Assembly: GCA_043497085.1 (NCBI GenBank)
Contig: JBIEKI010000021.1
Length of the DNA: 62,186 bases
Strand: one strand, 5' to 3'
Source of the DNA: Thalassobacillus sp043497085
Lineage (GTDB): Bacteria; Bacillota; Bacilli; Bacillales; Halobacillaceae
Every line of letters begins with the position of its first letter. The first letter of the stretch is position 1. The notes below the pieces were generated by a model, which ran no database searches, was not told the DNA's origin, and saw nothing but the letters and a program-made list of their open reading frames with translations. Below, in pieces: positions 17,334 to 27,368 of the stretch. Both the position numbers and the translations under genes were made by a program.

Positions 17334-17744
17334 AATATAACGATTTTAATACGTGCTTGAACAGCACTTATTGAACATTGAAAAGTACATATCTATGTTA
17401 GGAAAAGAAAAGTCATGGGATTTTCCTAGCAGTCGATCGGCGTTCGGTGCGTGTCACGTGAAACGTATCTTGTGACTGGGAAAAGCATTGCATCAATAAT
17501 GGTTATACTCTTGAGGTGAGGCATTGCCAATGAAGCCCTAGAGAGTTTAACCTAGATGCATAAAGTTCTACGTATATGCTAGAAACGTTGTGCATTGCAG
17601 CAAAAACTATTTAGGAATGTTGCATAGGGTTGATTGTATCTAGCCATAAACAATCAAATTTATTTTCACCTTTCCATAATGTGGTTTTTTGTTTGAGTAG
17701 GTGTTAGAATCGTTATACAAATCACTTGAGAAGGGAATGATCTG
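17334..17744. other. Structured non-coding region between replication and transfer modules
   Basis: No gene is seen in 411 bp. The stretch has several inverted repeats: GTGCT/AGCAC (17353-17367), TAGGAAAA/TTTTCCTA (17399-17428) and TTGATTGT/ACAATCAA (17630-17657), and three copies of GCATTGC (17485, 17521, 17592). It could hold an origin of replication, a single-strand origin or a structured RNA. Confidence 0.5.
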
Positions 17745-18182
17745 ATGAAAAGACATTGGATCGGTGGTTTGGCTGGATTATTAATGGCCATAATTCTTGT
17801 AGGCTGCGGAGCTGAGGGAGCCACTGGCCAAGTCGAGTCTTTATCACCTGATGAACTAAAAAAATACATCGAAGATAATAATGAAGCTTTTGTATTGCTA
17901 AATAATACGGAAGACGAAAAAGAGAGAAAAGATAACATTAATCTAGTAGAACAGCAAATTAAATCAATTAGTGTAAAAGAAATAAATGCTAAGTCGGAGG
18001 AGATGTTGGATAATAATTTAAAACCTGACGACTTAGGACTTAAGGATATCCAGTTTGAGACATTAGGTTACTATGAAGATGGTACCTTAGAAAAATACGT
18101 CTCTTTAAGAGGTGTTGATTATTCTTCAGAAGATGAAAAACAAAATGCAATAGAAAAATTTATAGATGAGACTACATCATAA
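17745..18182 (+). CDS. Predicted lipoprotein
   Basis: A 145-residue exported protein. The signal peptide has a basic start (MKRHW), a hydrophobic core and a lipobox (ILVGCG), so it should be lipid-anchored at Cys22. The mature part is acidic and helical, with no known domain. It is the first gene before the transfer operon and ends in a terminator; it may act in surface exclusion or mating-pair formation, by position only. Confidence 0.75.
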   Translation: MKRHWIGGLAGLLMAIILVGCGAEGATGQVESLSPDELKKYIEDNNEAFVLLNNTEDEKERKDNINLVEQQIKSISVKEINAKSEEMLDNNLKPDDLGLKDIQFETLGYYEDGTLEKYVSLRGVDYSSEDEKQNAIEKFIDETTS

Positions 18183-18183
18183 G

Positions 18184-18217
18184 AGAAGTGATCTTTATTA
18201 GGTCGCTTCTTTTTTTA
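18184..18217 (+). terminator. Terminator after lipoprotein gene
   Basis: AGAAGTGA/TCGCTTCT stem (one G-U pair) followed by seven T. Confidence 0.75.
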
Positions 18218-18247
18218 TGCCAAATTTCTTTAAAGGGGGTGATTATC

Positions 18248-18442
18248 ATGGGTGCTACGAACCGTGAACTAAAACAATCTAAAGACTTGGTTCAGACTCT
18301 ATTAACCATTCAGGACCTATCTTATAACGATTGGCTGCATAGCAAACACCAAGAGTATATTCAGGAAAATCAAGATGTAGTCATGAAATCTTTGCTGCAT
18401 TACAAAGGAATAAGTGAAGAGAAGGAAGATAAAAATTTTTAA
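18248..18442 (+). CDS. Small hypothetical protein of the transfer operon
   Basis: A 64-residue soluble acidic protein, not recognised. The ATG at 18248 has an excellent AAAGGGGGTG site; the upstream extension to 18188 runs through the terminator. It opens the conjugation operon. Confidence 0.65.
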   Translation: MGATNRELKQSKDLVQTLLTIQDLSYNDWLHSKHQEYIQENQDVVMKSLLHYKGISEEKEDKNF

Positions 18443-18454
18443 AGGAGCGAATGA

Positions 18455-18718
18455 ATGATGAAAATAACTAATTTTGTTCTACTATCTGCCATAAGCAATT
18501 TACAGTCTACAGGTGCTTCGATTCTTACAGCCATGCAATTACTTGGGATTATTTCAGCAGCTATTGCTTTTGGTATAGGGGCTTACCATCTTATCTGGGG
18601 TGGAGTAAGAGGCCGTCAAAGCTCTATTGTATGGTTTATTGGTGGTGCCGTTGGGCTTGTAATTCTAATGGGAGCTACAGCTATCGCTGAATACATTGAC
18701 AGCCAGGTGATTTTTTAA
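18455..18718 (+). CDS. VirB2/TrbC-like small membrane subunit
   Basis: An 87-residue protein with two hydrophobic helices (about 22-45 and 55-78) separated by a short basic loop (GGVRGRQSS). This is the topology of VirB2/TrbC pilin-like subunits and of the small TcpD-like proteins in Gram-positive T4SS loci. Site AAAGGAGCG precedes the start. It is probably part of the transfer channel in the membrane. Confidence 0.65.
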   Translation: MMKITNFVLLSAISNLQSTGASILTAMQLLGIISAAIAFGIGAYHLIWGGVRGRQSSIVWFIGGAVGLVILMGATAIAEYIDSQVIF

Positions 18719-18732
18719 GGGGGGTAGGATCC

Positions 18733-19842
18733 ATGAGGGTATTATTCACATCAAAAATGGATGGTGAAATTTCGAGCTTTCACCCTTATTCCTTCCAGGA
18801 AGTTGTCTTGTTAACGGCAGAATTGGATACTAAATTAAAAAAGAAAAATGCTAAGCCAATTACGCTTGATTTTATGATATTTAATGAAGAGGGAGACAAG
18901 CTGTACAACGGCTCATATGAAGTGGGAGCAGAAGGAACATCAAATATTTATGACCATGTTTATCAAAAGCTTTTAGAGTTGCCCATGGAAAATAAAAATG
19001 AAGAAACAAAAAGGGATGTCTTTCTTCAACAATTAACTTCTAATACACCAACATCTTATCAAATTGATATTACAGAAGTATTGAAAGAGAAGGAAGTACA
19101 AAAGTCGAGTTGGAAGCAACTTGGTAAGCGTGGCAAAATTTTTGTGAGTGTGATCAGCACCGCATTAATGTTGACCATAGTTACATCCATTACACTATTT
19201 GTACTTCTAAGCAATCAAGGCAAAGATCTAAGAGCCACGACAAAAGAGCTGGAAAGAATGGAGGATGTAAAAACTGCTTATGAAGGTTACTGGACAGGTA
19301 AGCAGAACCAAGCTGTTGATCAGTTACAAGGAATGGAAACCTTGACGGAATCGGAGAGCCAAACATTGCTTCATTTTCTGGTGGAACTTAAAAAGTATGA
19401 TCAAGCTTTTCAATATGTAGAAAATGAAAATACTTCTTCTCTGGCTGGGCAAGTCTTGAAAGTTCATGGTCTGGAAGAATTGACTTCCTTTCAAGAAGCT
19501 TACCCAAGTCCTCTAGGTGAATTTAAAATAGCCTTTCATCATGGGGAATACAAACAGGCGGTGGATATTCAAGATATGACGATGTCTCCTAAACTCTATA
19601 AACAAAAGGGGATCGCTTATTTGAGGCTTGATCAATTGGAAGATGCAAAAAAGATGGCCAGTGAAGCGAAAGACGATGAACTGAATAAAAAGATTAATGA
19701 TTATCAAGAAATTGAGGAAAAGTTGACTAAGATAAACAGCCAAATAGAAACAGAGAAAAAATCAGAAGATCAAAATCAATCTAAAATCGATTCGCTTCAA
19801 GAACAACAAAATGATCTGGAGAGTCAACAGAACAATATATAA
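18733..19842 (+). CDS. Bitopic membrane protein with EssB-like architecture
   Basis: A 369-residue protein: an N-terminal cytoplasmic domain (about 1-125, beta-rich, similar in layout to YukD/EssB-type folds), one membrane helix (about 137-160), then an extracellular helical TPR-like region and a C-terminal coiled coil (KINSQIETEKKSEDQ). The arrangement recalls EssB/YukC of type VII secretion, though I see no direct sequence signature. It lies inside the T4SS operon and may scaffold the channel. Confidence 0.55.
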   Translation: MRVLFTSKMDGEISSFHPYSFQEVVLLTAELDTKLKKKNAKPITLDFMIFNEEGDKLYNGSYEVGAEGTSNIYDHVYQKLLELPMENKNEETKRDVFLQQLTSNTPTSYQIDITEVLKEKEVQKSSWKQLGKRGKIFVSVISTALMLTIVTSITLFVLLSNQGKDLRATTKELERMEDVKTAYEGYWTGKQNQAVDQLQGMETLTESESQTLLHFLVELKKYDQAFQYVENENTSSLAGQVLKVHGLEELTSFQEAYPSPLGEFKIAFHHGEYKQAVDIQDMTMSPKLYKQKGIAYLRLDQLEDAKKMASEAKDDELNKKINDYQEIEEKLTKINSQIETEKKSEDQNQSKIDSLQEQQNDLESQQNNI

Positions 19843-19855
19843 GAGGGTGATTCAT

Positions 19856-22345
19856 TTGAAATCAGTCATTGCTAAAAAACAGGTGCTTATTCTACTAAGC
19901 ATCTGTTTTTTTATCTCCACGATGCTGGTCAGTACTTTCGTATGGAATCTGGGATATGCCATGTGGTCAACCTTAAAGACTTTCCCAGAATTCAGTAAAC
20001 CAATAGAAGTTAAAGCTTCATTTTTGACGGATTTTCATATTCAGGAGCAGCCTCTCTACTATGGAATAGCTGCCTTAATCGGTTTTGTCGGCATAGCCCA
20101 CATGATTTATAAACTTAGAAGTAACTTTAAACCTGTAGGTACGGACGAAAAAGGTTCTCAGAGATTTGCAACGAGAAAAGAAATTCAACAACAATACAAG
20201 GCCATTCCTGATCGAAAACAACCATATAAAGGTCAAGGAGGCCCTGTGTTATCTAGAAAAGGGGACAAAGCTTTTATTGATCCGTCGCCGGTCAATAATT
20301 TGATTATTGGTACGACAAGGAGTGGTAAGGGCCAAACCTATGTTATTCCAACCATAGATGCTTACTCTCGTGCTGAACATCAGCCCTCTTTAGTCATCAA
20401 TGACCCTAAAGGGGAGTTATTTGCTTCTAGCCGGGAGACGCTGGAGAGAAGAGGATATGAGGTTGAGGTTTTAAACTTAATGAATCCAATGCAAAGCATG
20501 AGCTTCAACTTGCTGGAGTTGGTTAAACAATCCTATAAGGATGGAGATTATTCTACAGCTCAAACGCTTTGCGAAACTATTACTCATATGCTTTACCACA
20601 ATCCAAACGCTAAAGAACCCATGTGGGATGATTCAGCTAAATCACTTGTGAATGCTATGATCCTTGCGGTTACAGAGAAAAGCATAACAGAAGGAATGGA
20701 AGAGAAAATTACCATGTACACGGTCGCCAATATGCTCTCGGAGTTAGGGACTAGAAATGAGGTGGATGAAGATGGTCAAGAATACAATGCATTGGATCAA
20801 TTTTTCCAAGAACTACCCCAATCACATGTAGCGAAAGGTCAATATGCAACGAGTAATTTTTCCAAAGGGAATACTCGATCAAGCATTTTTACGACAGCGA
20901 TGAATGGATTGACGAAGTTTACAATGAGTGAAACAGCTAAGATGACAGCAAAAAACTCTTTAGATTTAAAAAGAGTGGGCTTCGGTCAAAGTATTAAAGG
21001 GCGAGGTGATCCTTTTTCCAAAGTGATGATTTCACTCCCGGATGGATCATGTGAAATCAATCAATCAGGTGAGAGTGGGACATGGACCATTAACTTTAAA
21101 ACCTCATTAGAAGCCGGAGATCATTTAGTTATTTCTCAAGACTCGGCTCCTGATACTTCAAAAGATAAAGAAGTACAAAAGGATAGTTCCACGATTCGGA
21201 TTGACAAAGTAGATGAGGAAACGGGCAAGGTTTATTTTTCTTATCCTTCTACCAGCAGCACTTTGGAAGTAAAAGAAATTACTTACTCCACTAAGCCTAT
21301 TGCCGTATTTATGGTTACACCCGATTATGATACGTCTACTCATGCTATACCGTCTATTTTCGTTAGCCAATTGTATTATGTATTATCAAAAAATGCAGCC
21401 ATAGCCAAAGGACAAAAATGCTTACGAGAAGTGGTCTTTATGTTAGATGAGTTCGGTAATATGCCTGCGATAGCAGATATGGAAAATAAAATCACGGTAT
21501 GTTTGGGAAGAAATATTCGCTTTCACTTAGTTGTTCAATCCTATGCTCAATTAAAAGATTTGTATGGGGAAGATGGGCAAGCCACCATCCGTGGTAACTG
21601 TGGTAATGAAATTTATATATTGAGTGCTGACTATGATTCTGCTTCCTATTTTTCTTCCAAGTTAGGAAAGAAAACGTTAAATACTCAAACACGATCTGGA
21701 TCTACTTTTTCACTAGATAAGTCAAAAACGGAAAGTACGGAAGGCAGGGACCTTCTAACTGCCAATGAACTGCAGGAATTAGAGGAAGGAGATACGGTAG
21801 TACGTCGAGTGTTATTACGACGTGATAAGAAAGGACGAAAGATTCGTGCCTTTCCTATTTATAATACAGGAAAGTACAGTATGAAATACGCTCACACGTA
21901 TCTTAGTTCAGAATTCCGTCCAGGGCGATCAATTACGGAAGAAGAGATTTCTACCCCACACCGCCATGTTCATCCAGCAGAATTAGTTATTGATTTCCAA
22001 ACTGGCTATTCTAATAAAGCACAGACAGACGAGGCGGCAGAGGATATGGAAAATCATTTGCAAAATGGACCATTCAGTGATTCAGAACAATCTACGGAAT
22101 GGTGGAGGAAGGAAAAAGTCGGAGAGTTCTTTGATAAAAGCACATTTTCCCTTATCCATCAGCAAATTGCTCCTCATTTAGAACACAGTGAGGAGGAAAT
22201 GAATGAGGAACCTATGGAAGCTTTTCTTTATAACTTAAAGCTTTTAGGCGATCATCAAGAAATTAACCGACAAGTGTATAGTCACATTCGCAAACAAATA
22301 GATAAATTAATTGAAGAACAGGAAACACCAGTGGAGCAGGGATGA
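19856..22345 (+). CDS. VirD4/TraG-type coupling ATPase (T4CP)
   Basis: An 829-residue coupling protein that links the relaxosome to the secretion channel. Two membrane helices (about 10-35 and 60-80) are followed by Walker A (GTTRSGKGQT, about residue 150) and Walker B (VFMLDEFGNMP, about 528), then QSYAQLKDLYG. About 100 residues of beta-rich sequence (378-481) are inserted between the ATPase halves. I chose TTG 19856 since GAGGGTGATT precedes it; the open frame to 19811 overlaps the upstream gene. Confidence 0.92.
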   Translation: MKSVIAKKQVLILLSICFFISTMLVSTFVWNLGYAMWSTLKTFPEFSKPIEVKASFLTDFHIQEQPLYYGIAALIGFVGIAHMIYKLRSNFKPVGTDEKGSQRFATRKEIQQQYKAIPDRKQPYKGQGGPVLSRKGDKAFIDPSPVNNLIIGTTRSGKGQTYVIPTIDAYSRAEHQPSLVINDPKGELFASSRETLERRGYEVEVLNLMNPMQSMSFNLLELVKQSYKDGDYSTAQTLCETITHMLYHNPNAKEPMWDDSAKSLVNAMILAVTEKSITEGMEEKITMYTVANMLSELGTRNEVDEDGQEYNALDQFFQELPQSHVAKGQYATSNFSKGNTRSSIFTTAMNGLTKFTMSETAKMTAKNSLDLKRVGFGQSIKGRGDPFSKVMISLPDGSCEINQSGESGTWTINFKTSLEAGDHLVISQDSAPDTSKDKEVQKDSSTIRIDKVDEETGKVYFSYPSTSSTLEVKEITYSTKPIAVFMVTPDYDTSTHAIPSIFVSQLYYVLSKNAAIAKGQKCLREVVFMLDEFGNMPAIADMENKITVCLGRNIRFHLVVQSYAQLKDLYGEDGQATIRGNCGNEIYILSADYDSASYFSSKLGKKTLNTQTRSGSTFSLDKSKTESTEGRDLLTANELQELEEGDTVVRRVLLRRDKKGRKIRAFPIYNTGKYSMKYAHTYLSSEFRPGRSITEEEISTPHRHVHPAELVIDFQTGYSNKAQTDEAAEDMENHLQNGPFSDSEQSTEWWRKEKVGEFFDKSTFSLIHQQIAPHLEHSEEEMNEEPMEAFLYNLKLLGDHQEINRQVYSHIRKQIDKLIEEQETPVEQG

Positions 22346-22381
22346 AAAATGGCAAAATAAAATAATAAAGGTGGTGATGGA

Positions 22382-24214
22382 GTGTCCGATGAAGAGCTTA
22401 TAGAGATATTGTTAAGGTTTTCCGAAGTTTTATCAACGAATAATATCTTCACATCTGGGTTAAGGATTGTAGGGTGGGGAACGATATTATTCTTGAAAAT
22501 GATTGTTGATGGTTTGGAAGGAATGGTTGATCAGGTCTTAACCTTAACTGACTTCTTTTCGAGCGATCCCGTGACTAACTTTCTCGAAACCATCCAGCCT
22601 GTTCTCTATATTCTGCTGGCCATCTCATTGGGAATGATCGGCTTTAGATTAATCTTTAATAAAGAAAAGAATAGATCTGATATTCCAATGAACCTATTTA
22701 TATCCATCATGACAATTACCCTGTTGTCTTTTGGAATGGGGAAAGTGAATAACTTTACTGGAGATGCAATGGACGTAGCGAAAGTACAAACAGATTCTTT
22801 CACCACCTCTGATCGAGTAATGGAAGACCATATTACAGATATTTCTGTTTATGATGAATATGGATGGGTAGACCCAGAAGTAGAAAATCGGCACCATGTT
22901 GCTCCTAGTAACATTGATAAAATTTCTATAAATGAGACGATGACTAAGGAATTCGAAAAAGCAAATGGAGATCAACTGACATCTAAAGGGAAAGAAATTT
23001 TAATGAATAAGGTAGGATTAGAATCAAATGGCGAAGAAGGGCTTGTTGAGTTAGGAAAAAGTGGTCTGTTTGATTTCCTTCCAGAAAATTATTACAGGTG
23101 GCATGTGGATTGGTTTACTGCCATTGTAACCCTTTCCGTTATGGCTTTTACCATGATATTAATATCCATTAAAGTAGCCAAGCTCTGTTTTGAGCTTGGC
23201 TTTAATCATATCGTGGCGCTAATTATGGCGTATTCGGATATATCCACGGGCCAGCGATTGAAAGCGATCATTAAGAATATTGGAAGCATTTTTGCTTCTC
23301 TTATCATGATTTTCTTAAGTTTACGTGTGTATATGTATTACACAACCTTTATAAATAATAATCTTGAAGGACTTGGGTATTTGATTGCTTTGATTGCAGG
23401 AAGTTTGGCCGTCATTGATGGTCCTAATATCGTACAAAAGCTCTTTGGAATTGATGCTGGATTGAAAAACGCCTGGCATGTTGCGATGGGTGGTTACCTA
23501 GCTTCTAAAACACTTGGACCCCCCGTGAAGAAAGCTGCAGGAACTATTACAAGTGGTGGTGCATCAGCATTGATGAATACAGGTGCCGGGACAGCTGGAG
23601 CAGTCGCTGGTATCTATGGGCGAAAAGGTGAAGGAAAAGCGCAGACAAATGGAAAAAGTGATCCATCCTCTAGTTTCTCTTCAATAGAAGGAAACAGAAG
23701 TCGAGGAAACCCGCAAAAGCAAGAGCCAAGTCCAATGACATCCAATAAGAAGAGCCAAAAAGGTTCTTTGGGAGGAAAGGAAATTAGAAGATCTAAGGAA
23801 ATAAATAGTCCTTCTACTCATGAAAATCAGGGGCTATCACAGCCTTCTTCAGGGAAAGGCTCCTCTATGGCCTTTCTACAAGAAGGTTCCCTAGGAGGAT
23901 TGGGCGTCCCGTCTTCGAACGACAACTATGAGCAGCCTTTATCTAATAAACCTAAAGAGAAGGCGGATCAAATAACAGCAAGCACCAAAACAGAAATATC
24001 AGATGTAAAAGCTCCAGAAAGTACAGATGATATTCCTATGCCAAATCAAAATAGAACAGAGCAGCGAACGATAGGGAATTATATGAAAGATCGCATGGGT
24101 GATCGAATCAACAATAATCCTAAGATTCAGAGTGCAAAACGGACGTATAACTTATCACGAAACACTACGGAGAACTGGATAAATAAAATTAAGAAACGCG
24201 GGCCTGAATCTTAA
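22382..24214 (+). CDS. TrbL/VirB6-like polytopic channel protein
   Basis: A 610-residue protein with about six membrane helices (residues 25-340) and a long Gly/Ser/Lys-rich hydrophilic C-terminal tail of about 240 residues. This is the form of VirB6/TrbL proteins in Gram-positive T4SS. The GTG start follows AAGGTGGTGATGG. It should sit in the membrane as the inner channel. Confidence 0.75.
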   Translation: MSDEELIEILLRFSEVLSTNNIFTSGLRIVGWGTILFLKMIVDGLEGMVDQVLTLTDFFSSDPVTNFLETIQPVLYILLAISLGMIGFRLIFNKEKNRSDIPMNLFISIMTITLLSFGMGKVNNFTGDAMDVAKVQTDSFTTSDRVMEDHITDISVYDEYGWVDPEVENRHHVAPSNIDKISINETMTKEFEKANGDQLTSKGKEILMNKVGLESNGEEGLVELGKSGLFDFLPENYYRWHVDWFTAIVTLSVMAFTMILISIKVAKLCFELGFNHIVALIMAYSDISTGQRLKAIIKNIGSIFASLIMIFLSLRVYMYYTTFINNNLEGLGYLIALIAGSLAVIDGPNIVQKLFGIDAGLKNAWHVAMGGYLASKTLGPPVKKAAGTITSGGASALMNTGAGTAGAVAGIYGRKGEGKAQTNGKSDPSSSFSSIEGNRSRGNPQKQEPSPMTSNKKSQKGSLGGKEIRRSKEINSPSTHENQGLSQPSSGKGSSMAFLQEGSLGGLGVPSSNDNYEQPLSNKPKEKADQITASTKTEISDVKAPESTDDIPMPNQNRTEQRTIGNYMKDRMGDRINNNPKIQSAKRTYNLSRNTTENWINKIKKRGPES

Positions 24215-24249
24215 CTTGGTCCGCGTTTTGTTATGAAGGAGTGTTTTTA

Positions 24250-24564
24250 TTGCAATACAAGATTCCATCAGAAATTGGAAGTGAGTTGAAGATCAACCGT
24301 CTATTTTACCTTACAGACTTACTTGTGGTCCTCATCCTGGGCGGTATAGGCTTTACATTCCGGTATGTCGTTCATTCTTCATTCGTTTGGTACTATGCGA
24401 TCGTTTGGATTTTATTGATGGTTGCTTGGTTGATCCGACCCAAAACGAACCCCAAACTGCGTATGGCCAAAGCATTGTTCTTAGCTGTCACAAGGGACCG
24501 TATTGCTTATTGTGCCATCGATAAAAAAGAGAGGGAGGATGGTAAGGATGAGAATCAAATATGA
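24250..24564 (+). CDS. TcpE/PrgI-like small membrane protein (DUF5592-like)
   Basis: A 104-residue protein with two membrane helices (about 24-43 and 50-67). It begins MQYKIPSEIGSELKINR, resembling the small protein that precedes VirB4 in many Firmicutes T4SS loci (TcpE, PrgI, DUF5592). The TTG at 24250 is eight bases after AAGGAG; the GTG at 24241 lies inside the ribosome site and is rejected. Confidence 0.65.
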   Translation: MQYKIPSEIGSELKINRLFYLTDLLVVLILGGIGFTFRYVVHSSFVWYYAIVWILLMVAWLIRPKTNPKLRMAKALFLAVTRDRIAYCAIDKKEREDGKDENQI

Positions 24565-24784
24565 AGAGTTTAATAACGAAGAATATGCCTTCCAACAGTT
24601 AAAGGTACTTCTTGAAGAACAGCTTGGACGAGAATTAGCAAAAATAGAAGCACGGAAGATTCGGTGGTTGTCTGGATGGGAGCAAGAAACGGTCGGCGTA
24701 CTGTTTGGCCTGATTCAAGAAGTAGCAGGAAAGGAAACAAAGCATGATAACCATAAGAATCATATGAGGGAGGACTTTAAATGA
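24548..24784 (+). CDS. Small hypothetical transfer protein
   Basis: A 78-residue soluble acidic protein, not recognised. ATG 24548 lies nine bases after GGAGGATGG and overlaps the previous gene; its stop overlaps the next start (ATGA at 24781), so translation is coupled. Confidence 0.6.
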   Translation: MRIKYEEFNNEEYAFQQLKVLLEEQLGRELAKIEARKIRWLSGWEQETVGVLFGLIQEVAGKETKHDNHKNHMREDFK

Positions 24785-25440
24785 AGAAGAATAAAAAAGA
24801 CCACCCTTTCTTCAAAGAAGATAGTTCCGAAAAAATGGCTCTTTTTGATGAACGAAAAACTACTGAGAGAAATAAGAAGCAGCAAAGGTCGAAAGCTAAA
24901 AAGAAAAAAAGAGAGGTAGCCATTCCATCCATAGCTGAGATTCTTCCCATTCAGGACATGACCGAGGAAGGATCCTTTCAATTAAAAGGAGATGGGGGCT
25001 ATATGGATGTGATGCAACTTCATAGTAAGGACATATATTCGCCATCTACCCAAGAAACTGAATACGACATCATGAAGATGGCCAAGTTCTTTCAATCGTA
25101 TGCGTCCGATATCAAGATAGTCTCCATGAATTTTCCGGTTAATATGAAAAAGCAGCTCGATGCGATTAATTACAAGATTGCTCAAAACAATGCGCCTCTA
25201 TATGAGCGCTTTTTAATTAGAAAAAGAGAGGAGCTGCACTTTTTAGAGACCCACCGGACGAACAGAGAGTTTTATTTATATATTTACGCGACTAGTCTTA
25301 AACAGCTTGCTGAGTATAGAAACAATTGTCGACGCTATCTTGGTCGAGTCGCTCCGATCATTGAGTTAACCGATGAGAAGAAACTTGATTTGCTCTATAA
25401 GCTATACAATCAAAATTCTAAACTAGAAAAGAAGGGATAA
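24781..25440 (+). CDS. VirB4 N-terminal-domain-like conjugation protein
   Basis: A 219-residue soluble protein with a very basic start (residues 30-45, KKQQRSKAKKKKRE) and an alpha/beta body (YDIMKMAKFFQSYASDIKIVSMNFPVN, in parts). The body resembles the N-terminal part of VirB4-type proteins, and the true VirB4 ATPase begins three bases downstream. The two may together make one VirB4 function, or this is a separate partner. Confidence 0.55.
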   Translation: MKKNKKDHPFFKEDSSEKMALFDERKTTERNKKQQRSKAKKKKREVAIPSIAEILPIQDMTEEGSFQLKGDGGYMDVMQLHSKDIYSPSTQETEYDIMKMAKFFQSYASDIKIVSMNFPVNMKKQLDAINYKIAQNNAPLYERFLIRKREELHFLETHRTNREFYLYIYATSLKQLAEYRNNCRRYLGRVAPIIELTDEKKLDLLYKLYNQNSKLEKKG

Positions 25441-25443
25441 GGA

Positions 25444-27366
25444 ATGTTCTCATTTCTAAAAAAGAAAAGTGATGCCGAAGAAACTCAAGAAAAAGGATAT
25501 AACCCTTTCTTACTGGCCCATATCCAACCACAAGGAGGAATTAAATTTCACGAAACCTTTACCCGAAAAGGAGACGGTTATGAAGTTTGTGTCCATGTCT
25601 ATTCCTTCCCGAAAAATGTTTCGGACTTTTGGTTAGAGCCTATTTTCAATATGGAGAATGTCATTACTACGATGGATATTGTCTCTGACGATCGTTACAA
25701 AGTCCGAGATGGTTTAAACAAAGGGATGGCTGAACAGAGTTCCAGAATGATTAATGAAAAAGATAATGCAGGTATTATTGAAGCGCAAAATAACTACGAT
25801 GATTTGCGGCAGCTATATAATCAGGTCTCTGAAGAAGGAGAAATCATAAAGCGTGTTCATCTTAGGCATTATGTAAGTGCACCAACAAGAGAAGAGCTGG
25901 AAGACAAAGTGAAAGTGGTCTTATCGACGTTACAGGACGAGAATTTTCGAGGATCCATCTTCTTAAACGAACAGGAATTTGAGTGGAAATCAATACTCAC
26001 GAATTATACAGAACAATCCACTTATCGAAACAAGAGGGAAGGTCATCCGATACCCGCACTAGGGTTAGCAGGTGGCTTTCCTTTTCATTTTACTAGCTTA
26101 AACGATCCTTACGGTACATTCTATGGAACGACACTCACCGGAGGAAACGTCGTCTTTGATCTTTTTCATAGAGATCAGCAGCGTAAGAGTTATAACGGAG
26201 TCATAGTCGGAGCGATGGGGGCAGGAAAGTCTACGACACTTAAGAAAATTATGCTGGATAATGCGATTAAAGGATATAAGGTCCGGACGTTTGATGTCAC
26301 AGGAGAATTTGTGGAGTTAACGGAAGCTTTAGGTGGGAAGCAGATTGCTCTCGATGGTTCAGATGGGGTCATCAACCCTTTGCAGGTGTATCGAACGGCA
26401 GAGGACGAATATACGTCCTTTACTCAGCATTTATCCAAATTGACGACATTCTATAAATTCTTAGCACCTGAAGCGAATGATAGTGAATTGAAAGAATATG
26501 AAAATCTATTAAGAAAGCTCTATGAAAAGCTTGGCTTATGGAAGGACGATACAGACTCAAACATAACTGAACTTACTGTCCATGAGTACCCTATCTTTAC
26601 AGATTTTCTTGCCTTTGTTGAAGAACAACTCTATGAAAATATCAAAGAAGGGAAGCAAAGGGAGAAGTTGAGTCAGGAAAGGAAACGACGGCTGGAAAGC
26701 ATTGAATTAAATATACGGAACCTTGTAGAAACCTACGCGCACCTTTTTAATGGAGTATCAACCATTGAACACTTCGATGAGCAACAGGTTGTCACTTTTA
26801 CACTGAGGGGCCTGTCTCAAATGAGGGCAGAGGTTTTCCAGGCGCAATTGTTTAATGTGCTCAATCTCTTATGGGACTCTATGCTAACGAATGGTTCTCC
26901 TCAGTTTGATGCTTATGATCGAGGAGAATTAGCTTTTGAAGACGCTGTAAGATATCTCATATTGATAGATGAAGCTCATCACATTATAAATACAAAAAAG
27001 AAAAGCGAGAGTGCTCTTGATTTCCTTACAAAGTTTAGTCGTGAGGCAAGAAAGTATTTTGGCGCCCTCCTTTACGCGAGTCATACAATTCGCGATTTTG
27101 TTCCTGAGGGGTCGGATCAAAGTATGGTAGAGGAGATTAAGAAGCTTTTTGAACTGACGCAATACAAGATTATTATGCAGCAGGATAGTAACAACTTAGA
27201 GATGATGCAGCAGATATTCATGGGGCAATTAAGCCAAAGTGAATTAAAAGATATCCCTTACCTACAAACAGGAGAGACGATGTTAAGCATCCGTGCTGTT
27301 GAAAACATTCGCTTCAAGGTGGAGGTATCGGACGAAGAGTTAGCCTTGTTTGGAGGAGGTGCATAA
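25444..27366 (+). CDS. VirB4-family conjugation ATPase
   Basis: A 640-residue ATPase that powers substrate transfer and channel assembly. Walker A is GAMGAGKSTTL (about residues 256-266) and Walker B is LILIDEAHHI (about 505-514). The N-terminal 240 residues belong to the VirB4/CagE-type domain. It is peripheral on the inner face of the membrane. Very short spacing on both sides shows it is inside one operon. Confidence 0.9.
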   Translation: MFSFLKKKSDAEETQEKGYNPFLLAHIQPQGGIKFHETFTRKGDGYEVCVHVYSFPKNVSDFWLEPIFNMENVITTMDIVSDDRYKVRDGLNKGMAEQSSRMINEKDNAGIIEAQNNYDDLRQLYNQVSEEGEIIKRVHLRHYVSAPTREELEDKVKVVLSTLQDENFRGSIFLNEQEFEWKSILTNYTEQSTYRNKREGHPIPALGLAGGFPFHFTSLNDPYGTFYGTTLTGGNVVFDLFHRDQQRKSYNGVIVGAMGAGKSTTLKKIMLDNAIKGYKVRTFDVTGEFVELTEALGGKQIALDGSDGVINPLQVYRTAEDEYTSFTQHLSKLTTFYKFLAPEANDSELKEYENLLRKLYEKLGLWKDDTDSNITELTVHEYPIFTDFLAFVEEQLYENIKEGKQREKLSQERKRRLESIELNIRNLVETYAHLFNGVSTIEHFDEQQVVTFTLRGLSQMRAEVFQAQLFNVLNLLWDSMLTNGSPQFDAYDRGELAFEDAVRYLILIDEAHHIINTKKKSESALDFLTKFSREARKYFGALLYASHTIRDFVPEGSDQSMVEEIKKLFELTQYKIIMQQDSNNLEMMQQIFMGQLSQSELKDIPYLQTGETMLSIRAVENIRFKVEVSDEELALFGGGA

Positions 27367-27368
27367 GG

